A stretch of DNA of 64,000 nucleotides from Schaalia vaccimaxillae DSM 15804 (GTDB lineage Bacteria > Actinomycetota > Actinomycetes > Actinomycetales > Actinomycetaceae), in NCBI RefSeq assembly GCF_000420425.1, contig NZ_ATUX01000006.1, positions 62,001 to 126,000 of the forward strand. The letters run 5' to 3'. The position numbers and the translations under genes were made by a program. Shown here one piece after another: positions 36,989-45,166 of this stretch (the stretch's first letter is position 1; every line of letters starts with the position of its first letter). The notes beneath the pieces are model-generated. The model saw only the letters and a program-made list of their open reading frames with translations, was not told where the DNA came from and made no database searches.

Positions 36989-37546
36989 TTACGAGGCCGA
37001 GAGTTTCTTGCGGCGCCGTTGCGCCAATTCGTCAACGAAAGCATGGTCGGAGTGCTCGACGGGCAGGTCAGCCAATGAGCCTTCGACCTCGCGCCACACG
37101 CGCCCAACGGCGATGCCAAACACGCCCTGACCGCCCTGGAGTAGGTCAATGACCTCGTCTGTTGACGTGCATTCGTAAACGGAGGCGCCGTCACTCATCA
37201 AGGTGATCGAAGACAGGTCTTCCACTCCCCTGTTTTGCAAGGAAGATACGGCGGTTCGCACCTGCTGGAGCGAGACTCCAGCATCGAGGAGCTTCTTGAC
37301 AATCTTGAGCACGAGAATGTCGTGGAAAGAATACAGGCGTTGCGATCCGGAGCCGCGAGCTGCCCTAATTGACGGTTGGAGCAGGCCTGTTCGGGCCCAA
37401 TAGTCGAGTTGGCGATAGGTAATACCTGCGGCAGAGCATGCTACAGGTCCTCGATAACCGAGCTCGTCAGTGTTGAGACCTTCGAGAGGATCTCCGAAGA
37501 GCATCGCCTGGCGGGCAGGTGCTGCCTCAAGAGGTTCAGCGCTCAC
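36989..37546 (-). CDS. MerR-family regulator, McdR/Rv1830-like
   Basis: 185 residues. The region GYRGPVACSAAGITYRQLDYW is an N-terminal MerR helix-turn-helix, followed by SGSQRLYSFHDILVLKIVKKLL, DAGVSLQQVRTAV and the ECTSTDEVIDLLQGGQGVFGIA segment. This pattern is close to the mycobacterial cell-division regulator Rv1830 as I recall it. It is downstream of ftsR-like and garA genes on the same strand, matching the mycobacterial order. The bifunctional nuclease gene (Rv1829) usually found between is missing. It lacks the metal-binding Cys of classical MerR. Confidence 0.85.
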   Translation of the reverse strand: MSAEPLEAAPARQAMLFGDPLEGLNTDELGYRGPVACSAAGITYRQLDYWARTGLLQPSIRAARGSGSQRLYSFHDILVLKIVKKLLDAGVSLQQVRTAVSSLQNRGVEDLSSITLMSDGASVYECTSTDEVIDLLQGGQGVFGIAVGRVWREVEGSLADLPVEHSDHAFVDELAQRRRKKLSAS

Positions 37547-37627
37547 GGTGTGCTCCTTGATTGCGGATACGTTGATGATGCCTTCACGCTAGGCCGGTGC
37601 GCTTGTCCGGTCAACGATCCTATGGGC

Positions 37628-37658
37628 GAGTCTGACCTTCAAGTTGAAGTTGAGACTC
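37628..37658. repeat. Inverted repeat at the end of the ftsR-like gene
   Basis: GAGTCT (37628-37633) pairs with AGACTC (37653-37658), and inside it CTTCAA (37637-37642) pairs with TTGAAG (37644-37649). It overlaps the stop codon. It may attenuate transcription on the minus strand or be an operator for the next gene. There is no T-tract. Confidence 0.4.
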
Positions 37659-38418
37659 AGTCGTTATGTTCAGTCAGTTGCAGAATCGACACTCTAAGCA
37701 TTTCTTTGTGCAGCTCAGCAATGATTTCGCCGAAGTCCACTGCTCGAGCGTTTGCACGCTCAAGATCACCAGCTCGGCGTCGTGATCTTTGCGACGAAAC
37801 CGTTTGGTCGATAACATCGACGGCCCGCTCAGCACTGTTACGCACCGTGCGAAGCAAGCGCGCATCAAACCCCATCGATTCCAGCTGAATGACGAGCTGA
37901 ACCACTTGCACGCAGCGCGAGGGAAAATAGCCGCCAATATCTGGAGTAATAATCCCCAAACGAGTTAAACGGTCAACGCTTGCAACATCAAGCCCCGTTA
38001 AATCACACAGATCCCGTACAGGTATCGACTTGCGATTCGCCGTCGCCACAACTCGCCCCTGCGAGGCAACTACCTGGGCGGGACGTACGGGCTCGACCTC
38101 GTGCCCTGCATCGAGAGCGAGTAACTGGTCGCCGATGACCTTCAGCGGAGTAAAAGAATCACGCTGCTGAATCAAAACATAGCGAAGCCGCTCAATGTCA
38201 GCTTTGGAATACTTTCGGTATCCCGCTGCCGTGCGCGCAGGCGTCACCAAGCCCTGGTCCTCCAAAAAACGAATCTTTGAGACCGTAATCGCTGGGAACT
38301 CGGCTTCAAGACGTCCCACGACTTGTCCAATGGAGAGGACAGGATCGCGTGACACTCCTCGTGGCCACGGGCCCAGTTCTTCAATCTGCTCCTCTTTGAG
38401 CGCGCGTGCCTGGCTCAT
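37657..38418 (-). CDS. ftsR: MerR-family regulator, FtsR/Rv1828-like
   Basis: 253 residues. The N-terminal winged helix LSIGQVVGRLEAEFPAITVS, KIRFLEDQGLVTPARTAAGYRKY and the LKVIGDQLLALD region match the FtsR/Rv1828 family, an activator of ftsZ in corynebacteria. A second MerR-like half (about 130-200, VRDLCDLTGLDVASVDRL) follows, which is typical of this group. The ATG overlaps the garA stop, so both are in one operon. Confidence 0.87.
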   Translation of the reverse strand: MSQARALKEEQIEELGPWPRGVSRDPVLSIGQVVGRLEAEFPAITVSKIRFLEDQGLVTPARTAAGYRKYSKADIERLRYVLIQQRDSFTPLKVIGDQLLALDAGHEVEPVRPAQVVASQGRVVATANRKSIPVRDLCDLTGLDVASVDRLTRLGIITPDIGGYFPSRCVQVVQLVIQLESMGFDARLLRTVRNSAERAVDVIDQTVSSQRSRRRAGDLERANARAVDFGEIIAELHKEMLRVSILQLTEHND

Positions 38419-38846
38419 GCCTGAAGCGGGGAAGGCTGGTAGGTCAGGCGGTACTTGCCGATCTGGACTTCATCTCCCGCACTGAGTCGCACCTGGTCCA
38501 CACGTTCACGGTTCACGTAGGTTCCATTGAGAGAACCCGAATCACGGACAATATGTCCGCCGTCCTCGGCAATAAATTGGCAATGCTTACGAGAAACTGT
38601 CACGTCGTCAAGGAAAATATCTGACTTAGGTGAACGGCCAGCATTCGTCACTTCTGGATCAAGAAGGAAACGCGCTCCCGTATTCGGGCCACGCATGACG
38701 ATGAGCAGCGCAGAGCCGGCAGGAAGAGCGTCAACGGCATCTCGGTCCCTTGCAGAAAGGACAACGGGCATCTGCCCGGAATCCTCCAGGCTATTGGGCC
38801 CGAAGATCGAAGTGGCGGTCGGATCGAACTCCTGCTGCGAATCCAT
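38415..38846 (-). CDS. garA: FHA-domain regulator GarA
   Basis: 143 residues. The FHA domain (about 47-135) has NAGRSPKSDI, SRKHC and SLNGTYVN, the phosphothreonine-binding residues. The N-terminal tail has Thr residues in DPTATSIF, which corresponds to the phosphorylation site region (ETTS-type) of mycobacterial GarA. GarA controls 2-oxoglutarate metabolism under Ser/Thr kinases. The start at 38846 follows GGGGGAGA; a TTG further upstream is rejected. Confidence 0.87.
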   Translation of the reverse strand: MDSQQEFDPTATSIFGPNSLEDSGQMPVVLSARDRDAVDALPAGSALLIVMRGPNTGARFLLDPEVTNAGRSPKSDIFLDDVTVSRKHCQFIAEDGGHIVRDSGSLNGTYVNRERVDQVRLSAGDEVQIGKYRLTYQPSPLQA

Positions 38847-38936
38847 CGTGTCTCCCCCATCGGTCAGCATTAGTGCAACTCCGTCAGTGTAGGCGCTCAA
38901 CGCCCCAACGGCAGACACTTGGGTCAACTTCGAGAC

Positions 38937-39686
38937 TCAATCAACGCTCGCATACTGAGGGACCAGAGGCTCAACCGTCGATTCAATGAGCACAGAATCT
39001 TCCTCACTAATGGAGACAGTGGCGCCTTTTGCACGCATTTGAGCCGCCGACCCAGCCTGAATTTCGAGCGCCGTTGAAATTGTTCCCGATGCGCCAATCA
39101 CCCTCCATTGATATGGCGAAGTGATCTTGTGTCCATCAACTTCTATCCCGGATTCATCGGAGACAAAAGACGATCTGACGGTGAGGCGATGACCATTCAG
39201 CTCAATGGCCTCAGCCCCCGCATTACGAAGCTCTCCCAAAGTCATGACGAATTGCGTGGATGTCAGACTCGCCTGGTTATCGACCACATTCATCACGACA
39301 CCCGGCCCCGTTACCGCGGCCTGGCCTGCGCTAATACGCGCCTGCTGTTGGGCGGTTCTTGCTGCCTCTTGAGCAGCTTCCTGTTGAGAACTTGCCGCTT
39401 CCAACGACGCCAATTGGGATTGCAATTCATTCCTTTGAATGCGCAGCGCATCCTCTTGAGTGTTGAGCTCATTGAGCAAAACGACCAAATCTTCTTCTGC
39501 TAACGACTCCAGGGGATCCTCACGCTGGGCTCGCACCTGTGTCACCAAGGCAAAACCCAAGGCCGCACAAATGACAAGAAGGAGCAGATGCAACCCTCGC
39601 GGCATCGCAAAAACTGCCCCTTTGAGCCGATGCCCATACGAGACTGCGTCGCTCTGACGTCCTGACCGATGCGAGTTCCTAGCCAT
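38937..39686 (-). CDS. DUF881 family membrane-anchored protein (first copy)
   Basis: 249 residues. A basic N terminus, one transmembrane helix (about 31-48, LHLLLLVICAALGFALV), a coiled-coil-like stretch rich in Glu, Gln and Ala (about 65-115), and an extracellular DUF881 domain with GPGVVMNVVDNQ and NAGAEAIELNGHR. DUF881 pairs flank small basic protein genes in many actinobacteria and Firmicutes; function is not established. It lies one base from sbp. Confidence 0.87.
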   Translation of the reverse strand: MARNSHRSGRQSDAVSYGHRLKGAVFAMPRGLHLLLLVICAALGFALVTQVRAQREDPLESLAEEDLVVLLNELNTQEDALRIQRNELQSQLASLEAASSQQEAAQEAARTAQQQARISAGQAAVTGPGVVMNVVDNQASLTSTQFVMTLGELRNAGAEAIELNGHRLTVRSSFVSDESGIEVDGHKITSPYQWRVIGASGTISTALEIQAGSAAQMRAKGATVSISEEDSVLIESTVEPLVPQYASVD

Positions 39687-39687
39687 A

Positions 39688-40020
39688 TCACGCCTTGAAG
39701 ATCAACCGACGAATTGACGCTGTATTGGAGAAGATTCGGATACCGAGAACAACAACAACTGCGGTGGTCATCGCTGAGCCGACTCCCAGCTGAGTTCCCA
39801 AAAGAACCAGCAAGCATGCCACAACAACATTCCAGAAAAACGACATGATGAAGACTCGATCCTGGAAAGTACCTTCAAGCCAGGCGCGACCCGCACCAAA
39901 GAGTGCATCTAGACCAGCAACGACTGCCACGGGCAAGAAGGGCTGCAACCAAGCCGGAATGGTCGGGTCGATCATTAGCCCCAGAACAATGCCCAGAGCC
40001 AGGCCGATGAATGCCAGCAT
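39688..40020 (-). CDS. sbp: Small basic protein family (DUF1290)
   Basis: 110 residues with about three hydrophobic helices (2-22, 28-45, 60-95), matching the Sbp/DUF1290 family. The motifs PAWLQPFLPVAVVAGLDALFGA and DRVFIMSFFWN are recognisable. It is always seen between DUF881 genes in such clusters. Function is unknown; a link to cell division is suspected from context in other bacteria. GGAGAT precedes the ATG. Confidence 0.88.
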   Translation of the reverse strand: MLAFIGLALGIVLGLMIDPTIPAWLQPFLPVAVVAGLDALFGAGRAWLEGTFQDRVFIMSFFWNVVVACLLVLLGTQLGVGSAMTTAVVVVLGIRIFSNTASIRRLIFKA

Positions 40021-40021
40021 C

Positions 40022-40867
40022 TTAATCTCCTTCGGGGGTGTCGATAGCTTCGGCGTACTTGAAGACCCGAGGATCGAGCGCTTCCATTGTCAGTGAAGAA
40101 CTTCCTGCTGTCGTGATCGAAATGCCGTTAATTGATTGAGCACTCGACAAATAATCACCGGTCGTTCCGCGAACGAGGGTCACAGACATTGCGTTGGCAT
40201 CACCGATTGCCTCAATCTGATAGGGCGATTGAACAGGGGTGACATTAATGAGGATGACGCTTCCCGCTGTGCGAATAAACGTAGAAGGACCAATCCTTTT
40301 GCCGTTGATCGAAACTGCTTCTGCCCCTGCCGACCACAGTGCGTTAACCACGACGTTGAGATCTTGATCCCTCACTGCTCCCGACGAACTGCGTTTCAAC
40401 GCGGCTGCATCATCTGCATCACTCAATGTGACAACCAAGCCTGGACCACTCACCGACGACGTGGCGGTACGCAAAGACACCGAGGGGTCCAAAATATCGG
40501 CTCCGCCTGACATTTGAGCCCCGTGTCCCGCAATTGTTTCCGACAGCGTATTAACTTCAGATTCCAGGCCTGTAACTACTACTTGCTGCGACTGTGCCTG
40601 CTCAAGTAGTTGAGCGGTAACCCCGTCATCGTCTGGATGTCTCAAGGATCTGACCGCTAACACCGATGCCATACCAAGGGCCATCGCAACGATGATGACA
40701 AGTACGCGTTGCCACCAACGACTTCGCCGCCGTTCTTGGTTGGCGTAGTAGCCATAGCCGGCGTCGAGGGGATTAGACAGAAGATCGGTCAATAGGGACA
40801 TCGAAGCCGCAGGGTCAGCCCAAGCGCGCCCTGACTCTTCGCCATTCTTCTTGTTGGGTTCGGTCAT
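40022..40867 (-). CDS. DUF881 family membrane-anchored protein (second copy)
   Basis: 281 residues. A cytoplasmic N-terminal segment of about 55 residues, one transmembrane helix (about 56-76, VLVIIVAMALGMASVLAV), a short coiled-coil stretch, and a DUF881 domain with GPGLVVTLSDADD and SAGAEAVSINGKRIG. The ATG at 40867 overlaps the pepN stop (ATGA), coupling it to pepN. It is longer at the N terminus than its paralogue. Confidence 0.87.
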   Translation of the reverse strand: MTEPNKKNGEESGRAWADPAASMSLLTDLLSNPLDAGYGYYANQERRRSRWWQRVLVIIVAMALGMASVLAVRSLRHPDDDGVTAQLLEQAQSQQVVVTGLESEVNTLSETIAGHGAQMSGGADILDPSVSLRTATSSVSGPGLVVTLSDADDAAALKRSSSGAVRDQDLNVVVNALWSAGAEAVSINGKRIGPSTFIRTAGSVILINVTPVQSPYQIEAIGDANAMSVTLVRGTTGDYLSSAQSINGISITTAGSSSLTMEALDPRVFKYAEAIDTPEGD

Positions 40868-43437
40868 GGCAAACAACTCTTTTGGACACGTTGACTGCGT
40901 TCAAGTTCATCAATTTTTTCGATAATGAGGCGCCGCAGCTGAGGCTGAGCCGCCTCATGGTCGGCCAACCATTGGCCAAGTCCATCCAGAAACGTCTTTG
41001 TGGCTTCCTCATCTTCGACATTCAGCCCGAGTTCAAGCCCGCCGCGCACATAGCGCATCGCCAATCCTATGGTGTGCGAGTTCCAGAACGCTTCGAGACC
41101 ATCAATAACCCTTTGAGCATCTTGCGCGCTGCTAGTTGCCGAGGACGTTAAGCCATCCAAGGTAGCTGACAACAGTTCGTTCGAAAGCTCATCGGAGAAG
41201 ACTCGATTCCACGCCTGAGCCTTCGATTGTGCATCCGGCAGTGAGGCCACGGCCTGACAGTGGTGGCGTTGGGCCTCACCCGAGCGGTCCGCATCTAACC
41301 ACTGGTCGAGGCGACCGCGAGGTGTCAAACCGCGTGCAGCTAAAGCCCGCCGTGCTCGCCACGCCAAGTCGACATCAGGCCCCTCACTTAAGCCCTCGAT
41401 ATCAAGAGTGTGGCTCGGTGATGACGAGGTCGCGAATATTTCGATGAGTAGCCGTGTCCACATCCTGTGCGCGTCCTCGTCATTGGTGCGAGCGCACACC
41501 TGGGCACAAGTGGACATGATTGTTTCGCGCAACTCTTGACGCTTCGATCCTGGCAGAAAGCGACTAACTGCAATCGGCAAGAGGGCCAAGAGTCGGTCTC
41601 GAATCGCTGCTTCTTCTTCAACTGGCGCCTGGACGAGCACCGCTCTGACGAAACGCGCCGGGTCGAGCAGACCGTCACGCACGGCATTCCACAGACTTGC
41701 CCAAACTACTGCGCGGGTGACAGCTTCGGGGCAACTACTGATCATTGACAAGGCTGTCGCCGTCGAAAGCTCATCCAAACGCGACACCGCGTACGTCAGA
41801 TCCTCATCATTAACCACGACCATGTCGATGTCATTTGAAGCACCGGGCACATTGAGTATCCGCTCAGGATCAACAAGTGTGGAACGCCCCTGCACACGGA
41901 TATCAAAACGATGTGTGCGCTGCAGCGTTCCTTCGTGCCGCTTCCACGTCGAGACAATGACACGGTGAGGACGCAGATCAGAACTCGTCACAGCTTCGCT
42001 CGGACGCTGTTCTAGGGTCAAGCCACTGATGCACCCCACCGCGTCAACATTCCATGAGGCACTTAGAACTGACGGGCCACAGGTGTACAGCCATGCGTCG
42101 CGCCAATCATCCAAAGACTGACCACTCGCTTCTTCCAAAGCCTCCAGAAGGTCTGCTAGCGTCGTGGCACTAAAAGCGTGAGTCTGAAAATATTGGCGGG
42201 CAGCTGCAAAGAACGCCTCCTCGCCCACCCAGGCGACGAGTTGTTTAAGGACCGCCGCTCCTTTCGCGTAGGTGATGCCATCGAAATTCGTCTTCGCAGC
42301 AGCCACATCGGCAATGTCTGCGGCAATAGGGTGGGTCGTGGGCAGCTGGTCTTGTTCGTACGCCCACGCTTTGCGATTCATCGCGAAGGACGCCCATTCG
42401 CTGGTGTATTGGGTTGCTTGCGCCAGGGCGTAGGCTCCCTGGTTTTCGGCGAAAGATTCTTTGAGCCACAGGTCGTCCCACCACGCTGGCGTCGCCAGAT
42501 CTCCGAACCACATGTGGCACATCTCGTGCAAGATGGTGTTTGCTCGCCTCTGGCGTTCCGAATGTGTAGGCACGCTGCGGGACAGGTAGTTCTCGTTAAA
42601 AGTCACGCACCCCGGGTTTTCCATCGCACCCAGGTTGTATTCGGGTACGAAGATTTGATCGTAGGAGCCCCAGGGGAAAGTAACGCCGTAATGGCGGTGA
42701 TAGAAGTCGAAACCCTGACGCGTCACTTCAAGAATGTCGTCAGCGTCCATGTGCTCGGCTAAGGCCTGTCGGCACATCAAACGCAGTGGCACTTCGACGT
42801 GGCCGTTGTCCGCCGCTCCCCCACTCCAGGTGCCCCCATCGACCACTGCCCACTGTCCTGCAACGACAGCAGTGATGTAGCTCGACAACGGGTGCGTGCG
42901 GGAGAACTCGTGAATCCGCAAATCCCCTTGCTCACTGGCAGATTCTTGGATTCCGTTGGAAGTGACTACCCACCCGCGTGGGGCGGTAACGCGGAAGAGC
43001 CAGCGGGGTTTGATGTCGGGTTGATCGAAACATGGCCAGGCCCGATGGGCGTCATTGGGCTCAAACTGGGTGTAGAGGTAGATCCTTTGGTCTTCAGGAT
43101 CGACGTATCGATGGAGTCCCTCCCCACTTCGAGAGTACGAGCAGCGTGCACTCACACTGACCTCCAGGCGGCGGTGAGTGGGGATGTCGTGCAATGTGAC
43201 TCTTTCGCCGTCTGCTTCATGTGGCCACACGCGTCCATCGACCGTGACTTGCTCGACGTCTCCAGCGATGTCGATGAAGAACTCTGGGCTGGATGTCGTT
43301 AAAGAAAACCTGGATGTTACCGGATATTGGGATGCTGAGATGTCGTGTGCCGTTGATAAGTCGAGGTCGACATCAACCTCGGTGACCGTTAAGTCTTGGG
43401 AACGTTTGCGCGCTTCATCACGTGTCAGCATCTGCAT
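40864..43437 (-). CDS. pepN: Aminopeptidase N (M1 family)
   Basis: 857 residues. The substrate motif GAMEN is at 270-274, the zinc motif HEMCHMWF starts at 304 and the third ligand Glu is at 327 in LKESFAENQ. A C-terminal ERAP1-like helical domain (about 525-850) is complete. It removes N-terminal residues from peptides in the cytosol. The ATG at 43437 is supported by a TAGAAT box 7 bases upstream and no Shine-Dalgarno. Its stop overlaps the DUF881 gene, an operon partnership I would not predict. Confidence 0.94.
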   Translation of the reverse strand: MQMLTRDEARKRSQDLTVTEVDVDLDLSTAHDISASQYPVTSRFSLTTSSPEFFIDIAGDVEQVTVDGRVWPHEADGERVTLHDIPTHRRLEVSVSARCSYSRSGEGLHRYVDPEDQRIYLYTQFEPNDAHRAWPCFDQPDIKPRWLFRVTAPRGWVVTSNGIQESASEQGDLRIHEFSRTHPLSSYITAVVAGQWAVVDGGTWSGGAADNGHVEVPLRLMCRQALAEHMDADDILEVTRQGFDFYHRHYGVTFPWGSYDQIFVPEYNLGAMENPGCVTFNENYLSRSVPTHSERQRRANTILHEMCHMWFGDLATPAWWDDLWLKESFAENQGAYALAQATQYTSEWASFAMNRKAWAYEQDQLPTTHPIAADIADVAAAKTNFDGITYAKGAAVLKQLVAWVGEEAFFAAARQYFQTHAFSATTLADLLEALEEASGQSLDDWRDAWLYTCGPSVLSASWNVDAVGCISGLTLEQRPSEAVTSSDLRPHRVIVSTWKRHEGTLQRTHRFDIRVQGRSTLVDPERILNVPGASNDIDMVVVNDEDLTYAVSRLDELSTATALSMISSCPEAVTRAVVWASLWNAVRDGLLDPARFVRAVLVQAPVEEEAAIRDRLLALLPIAVSRFLPGSKRQELRETIMSTCAQVCARTNDEDAHRMWTRLLIEIFATSSSPSHTLDIEGLSEGPDVDLAWRARRALAARGLTPRGRLDQWLDADRSGEAQRHHCQAVASLPDAQSKAQAWNRVFSDELSNELLSATLDGLTSSATSSAQDAQRVIDGLEAFWNSHTIGLAMRYVRGGLELGLNVEDEEATKTFLDGLGQWLADHEAAQPQLRRLIIEKIDELERSQRVQKSCLP

Positions 43438-43444
43438 GACTGCG

Positions 43445-43450
43445 ATTCTA
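43445..43450 (-). promoter_or_regulatory. TAGAAT -10 box, leaderless pepN transcript
   Basis: On the minus strand TAGAAT ends 7 bases before the pepN ATG at 43437. Confidence 0.5.
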
Positions 43451-43508
43451 TGGGCCTTGATCCTCAACACCCACGCTTACGGCCCGCGGGTCCAATAGGC
43501 AACGACGT

Positions 43509-43514
43509 TAGAGT
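43509..43514 (+). promoter_or_regulatory. TAGAGT -10 box, leaderless murE transcript
   Basis: TAGAGT ends exactly 6 bases before the ATG at 43521. This excludes the GTG at 43515, which would lie upstream of the transcript start. Confidence 0.55.
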
Positions 43515-43520
43515 GTGCCC

Positions 43521-45104
43521 ATGAGTTCTGTCGTTGATATCCGTCCGACCATCGATCCGATGCCCTTGAGCCACGCACTCGTAGGCGTCGACGTCATTTC
43601 TGTCATTGACCAGCAGGGACAACAGGCCAGCGTGGATTCACTTGAGGAATATCCTGGAGTTCGCGGAGTGACAGTGGCAAGCGATGACTGCGATCAAGAC
43701 TGGATTTTCGTTGCCATCCCCGGCTTGACTCAGCACGGAATTCGCTTCGCGTCTACGGCCGTCGATGCCGGAGCCACCGTTATTCTCACCGACGAGGACG
43801 GTGCCAGGCAGGCAGCAGACTTGGCCTCGCCCGTTCCTATTGTCGTGGTTGCTCATCCTCGCCGAGAAGCGGCTCGTATCGCGGCAACGCTCGCCAATCG
43901 TCCCGCTCGTCGACTCACAACAATGGCGATTACAGGAACGAACGGCAAAACCACGACCTCGTACCTCATGAGAGCCGCCCTTAAAACAAAGTTTGCAGAC
44001 CCTGCTCTATGCGGAACGATCGAAACTCGAATCGGTGATCTGCGTTTCCTTTCTTCGCGCACCACGGCTGAAGCCCCCGTGATTCAACGCTTCTTGGCTT
44101 TGGCGGCCGAGAGAAATCTTGGAGCAGCAGTTGTTGAGTCCTCATCGCATGCTCTGAGTTTTCACCGGATTGACGGGATTGTCTTCGACGTCGTGGGCTT
44201 TACTAACCTGCAGCATGACCACCTCGACTATTACGGGGATATGGACACCTACTTCGAGGCGAAGAAGCAACTTTTCACCCCCGCCCATGCACGCCGTGGA
44301 GTTGTCTGCGTCGATGACGAGTGGGGCCAAAGGCTTGCGCGCGAATCCGAGATACCCGTTGCGACCGTTTCAGCGCTGACTGATCACCAAGCCGACTGGC
44401 AGGTTCGTGATACGCACCCCGACCAGCGCATTAGTCGGACCGTGTTCACTTTGATTGATCCTGACGGAGGTCGTCATCGGGTCGCCATGCCTTTATTGGG
44501 CCAGGTCAATGTTCAAAACACCGCCGTGGCAATCGTGTCCGCCGTCCAATTGGGCTACGAGGTCAATGAAGTGATCACTTCGGTAGAGAACGCCGAACAG
44601 ATCCCCGGACGAATGCAAAAGATCAACCCTGAGGCCACCGACCAGCCCCTCGTTATCGTTGACTACGCGCACACACCCGAGGCATTGGAATGGACTTTGC
44701 GCTCCACCCGAGAACTGACCCGCGGACGCCTCATTATTGTGTTTGGCACCGACGGAGATCGGGATGCGTCCAAACGGGAAGGGCTTGCCCAAGTTGCGGC
44801 ACAAGAGGCCGACATCTTGTGGGTAACAGACGAAAATCCGCGCACGGAAGACCCCCAAGAAATCCGCGACTACCTCATGCGCGGTATTGCCAACGTGCGG
44901 CCCGACCTTCACGATGTCACCGAAGTTAAAACGTCGCGACGAGACGCCACGCGTATGGCGATCCAAGCAGCCCAAGCCGGCGACACCGTGATTCTTACTG
45001 GCAAAGGCCCCGAGTGGTACCAGGAAGTCATGGGAGTTAAACACGCCTACGACGACGCAGCAGTCGCCGCTGAAGTCCTGCACTACAGCTTCACGGATCA
45101 CTAA
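43521..45104 (+). CDS. murE: UDP-N-acetylmuramoyl-tripeptide synthetase (MurE)
   Basis: 527 residues, Mur ligase. The N-terminal domain binds the UMAG uridine, the central P-loop is ITGTNGKTTT, and FTNLQHDHLDYYGD is the conserved central motif. The C-terminal domain carries the amino-acid specificity motif, here DENPRTEDP. DAP-adding enzymes have DNPR in this position, so the first Asp is replaced by Glu while Arg is kept. It adds the third stem-peptide residue. Actinomycetaceae commonly use lysine or ornithine there, but specificity cannot be decided from this motif alone. The gene stands apart from the usual mur cluster and is followed by der. Confidence 0.9.
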   Translation: MSSVVDIRPTIDPMPLSHALVGVDVISVIDQQGQQASVDSLEEYPGVRGVTVASDDCDQDWIFVAIPGLTQHGIRFASTAVDAGATVILTDEDGARQAADLASPVPIVVVAHPRREAARIAATLANRPARRLTTMAITGTNGKTTTSYLMRAALKTKFADPALCGTIETRIGDLRFLSSRTTAEAPVIQRFLALAAERNLGAAVVESSSHALSFHRIDGIVFDVVGFTNLQHDHLDYYGDMDTYFEAKKQLFTPAHARRGVVCVDDEWGQRLARESEIPVATVSALTDHQADWQVRDTHPDQRISRTVFTLIDPDGGRHRVAMPLLGQVNVQNTAVAIVSAVQLGYEVNEVITSVENAEQIPGRMQKINPEATDQPLVIVDYAHTPEALEWTLRSTRELTRGRLIIVFGTDGDRDASKREGLAQVAAQEADILWVTDENPRTEDPQEIRDYLMRGIANVRPDLHDVTEVKTSRRDATRMAIQAAQAGDTVILTGKGPEWYQEVMGVKHAYDDAAVAAEVLHYSFTDH

Positions 45105-45107
45105 AAC

Positions 45108-45148
45108 GGGCACGGCGCCTGCGGTCGCTTGGGCGCCCAGACCTGCCC
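45108..45148 (+). terminator. Possible terminator between murE and der
   Basis: Outer GGGCA/TGCCC and inner GGCGCC (45114-45119)/GGCGCC (45132-45137) can pair. No clear T-tract follows, only CCCTTTAG, which leads into the der promoter. Confidence 0.35.
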
Positions 45149-45154
45149 ACCCTT

Positions 45155-45160
45155 TAGACT
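45155..45160 (+). promoter_or_regulatory. TAGACT -10 box, leaderless der transcript
   Basis: TAGACT ends exactly 6 bases before the GTG at 45167, with no Shine-Dalgarno between. Confidence 0.6.
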
Positions 45161-45166
45161 GTTCAG

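Noticed and set aside
36989-38418. Two MerR proteins as metal-resistance regulators
   Set aside because: They lack metal-binding cysteines and match the FtsR and McdR cell-division families beside garA.
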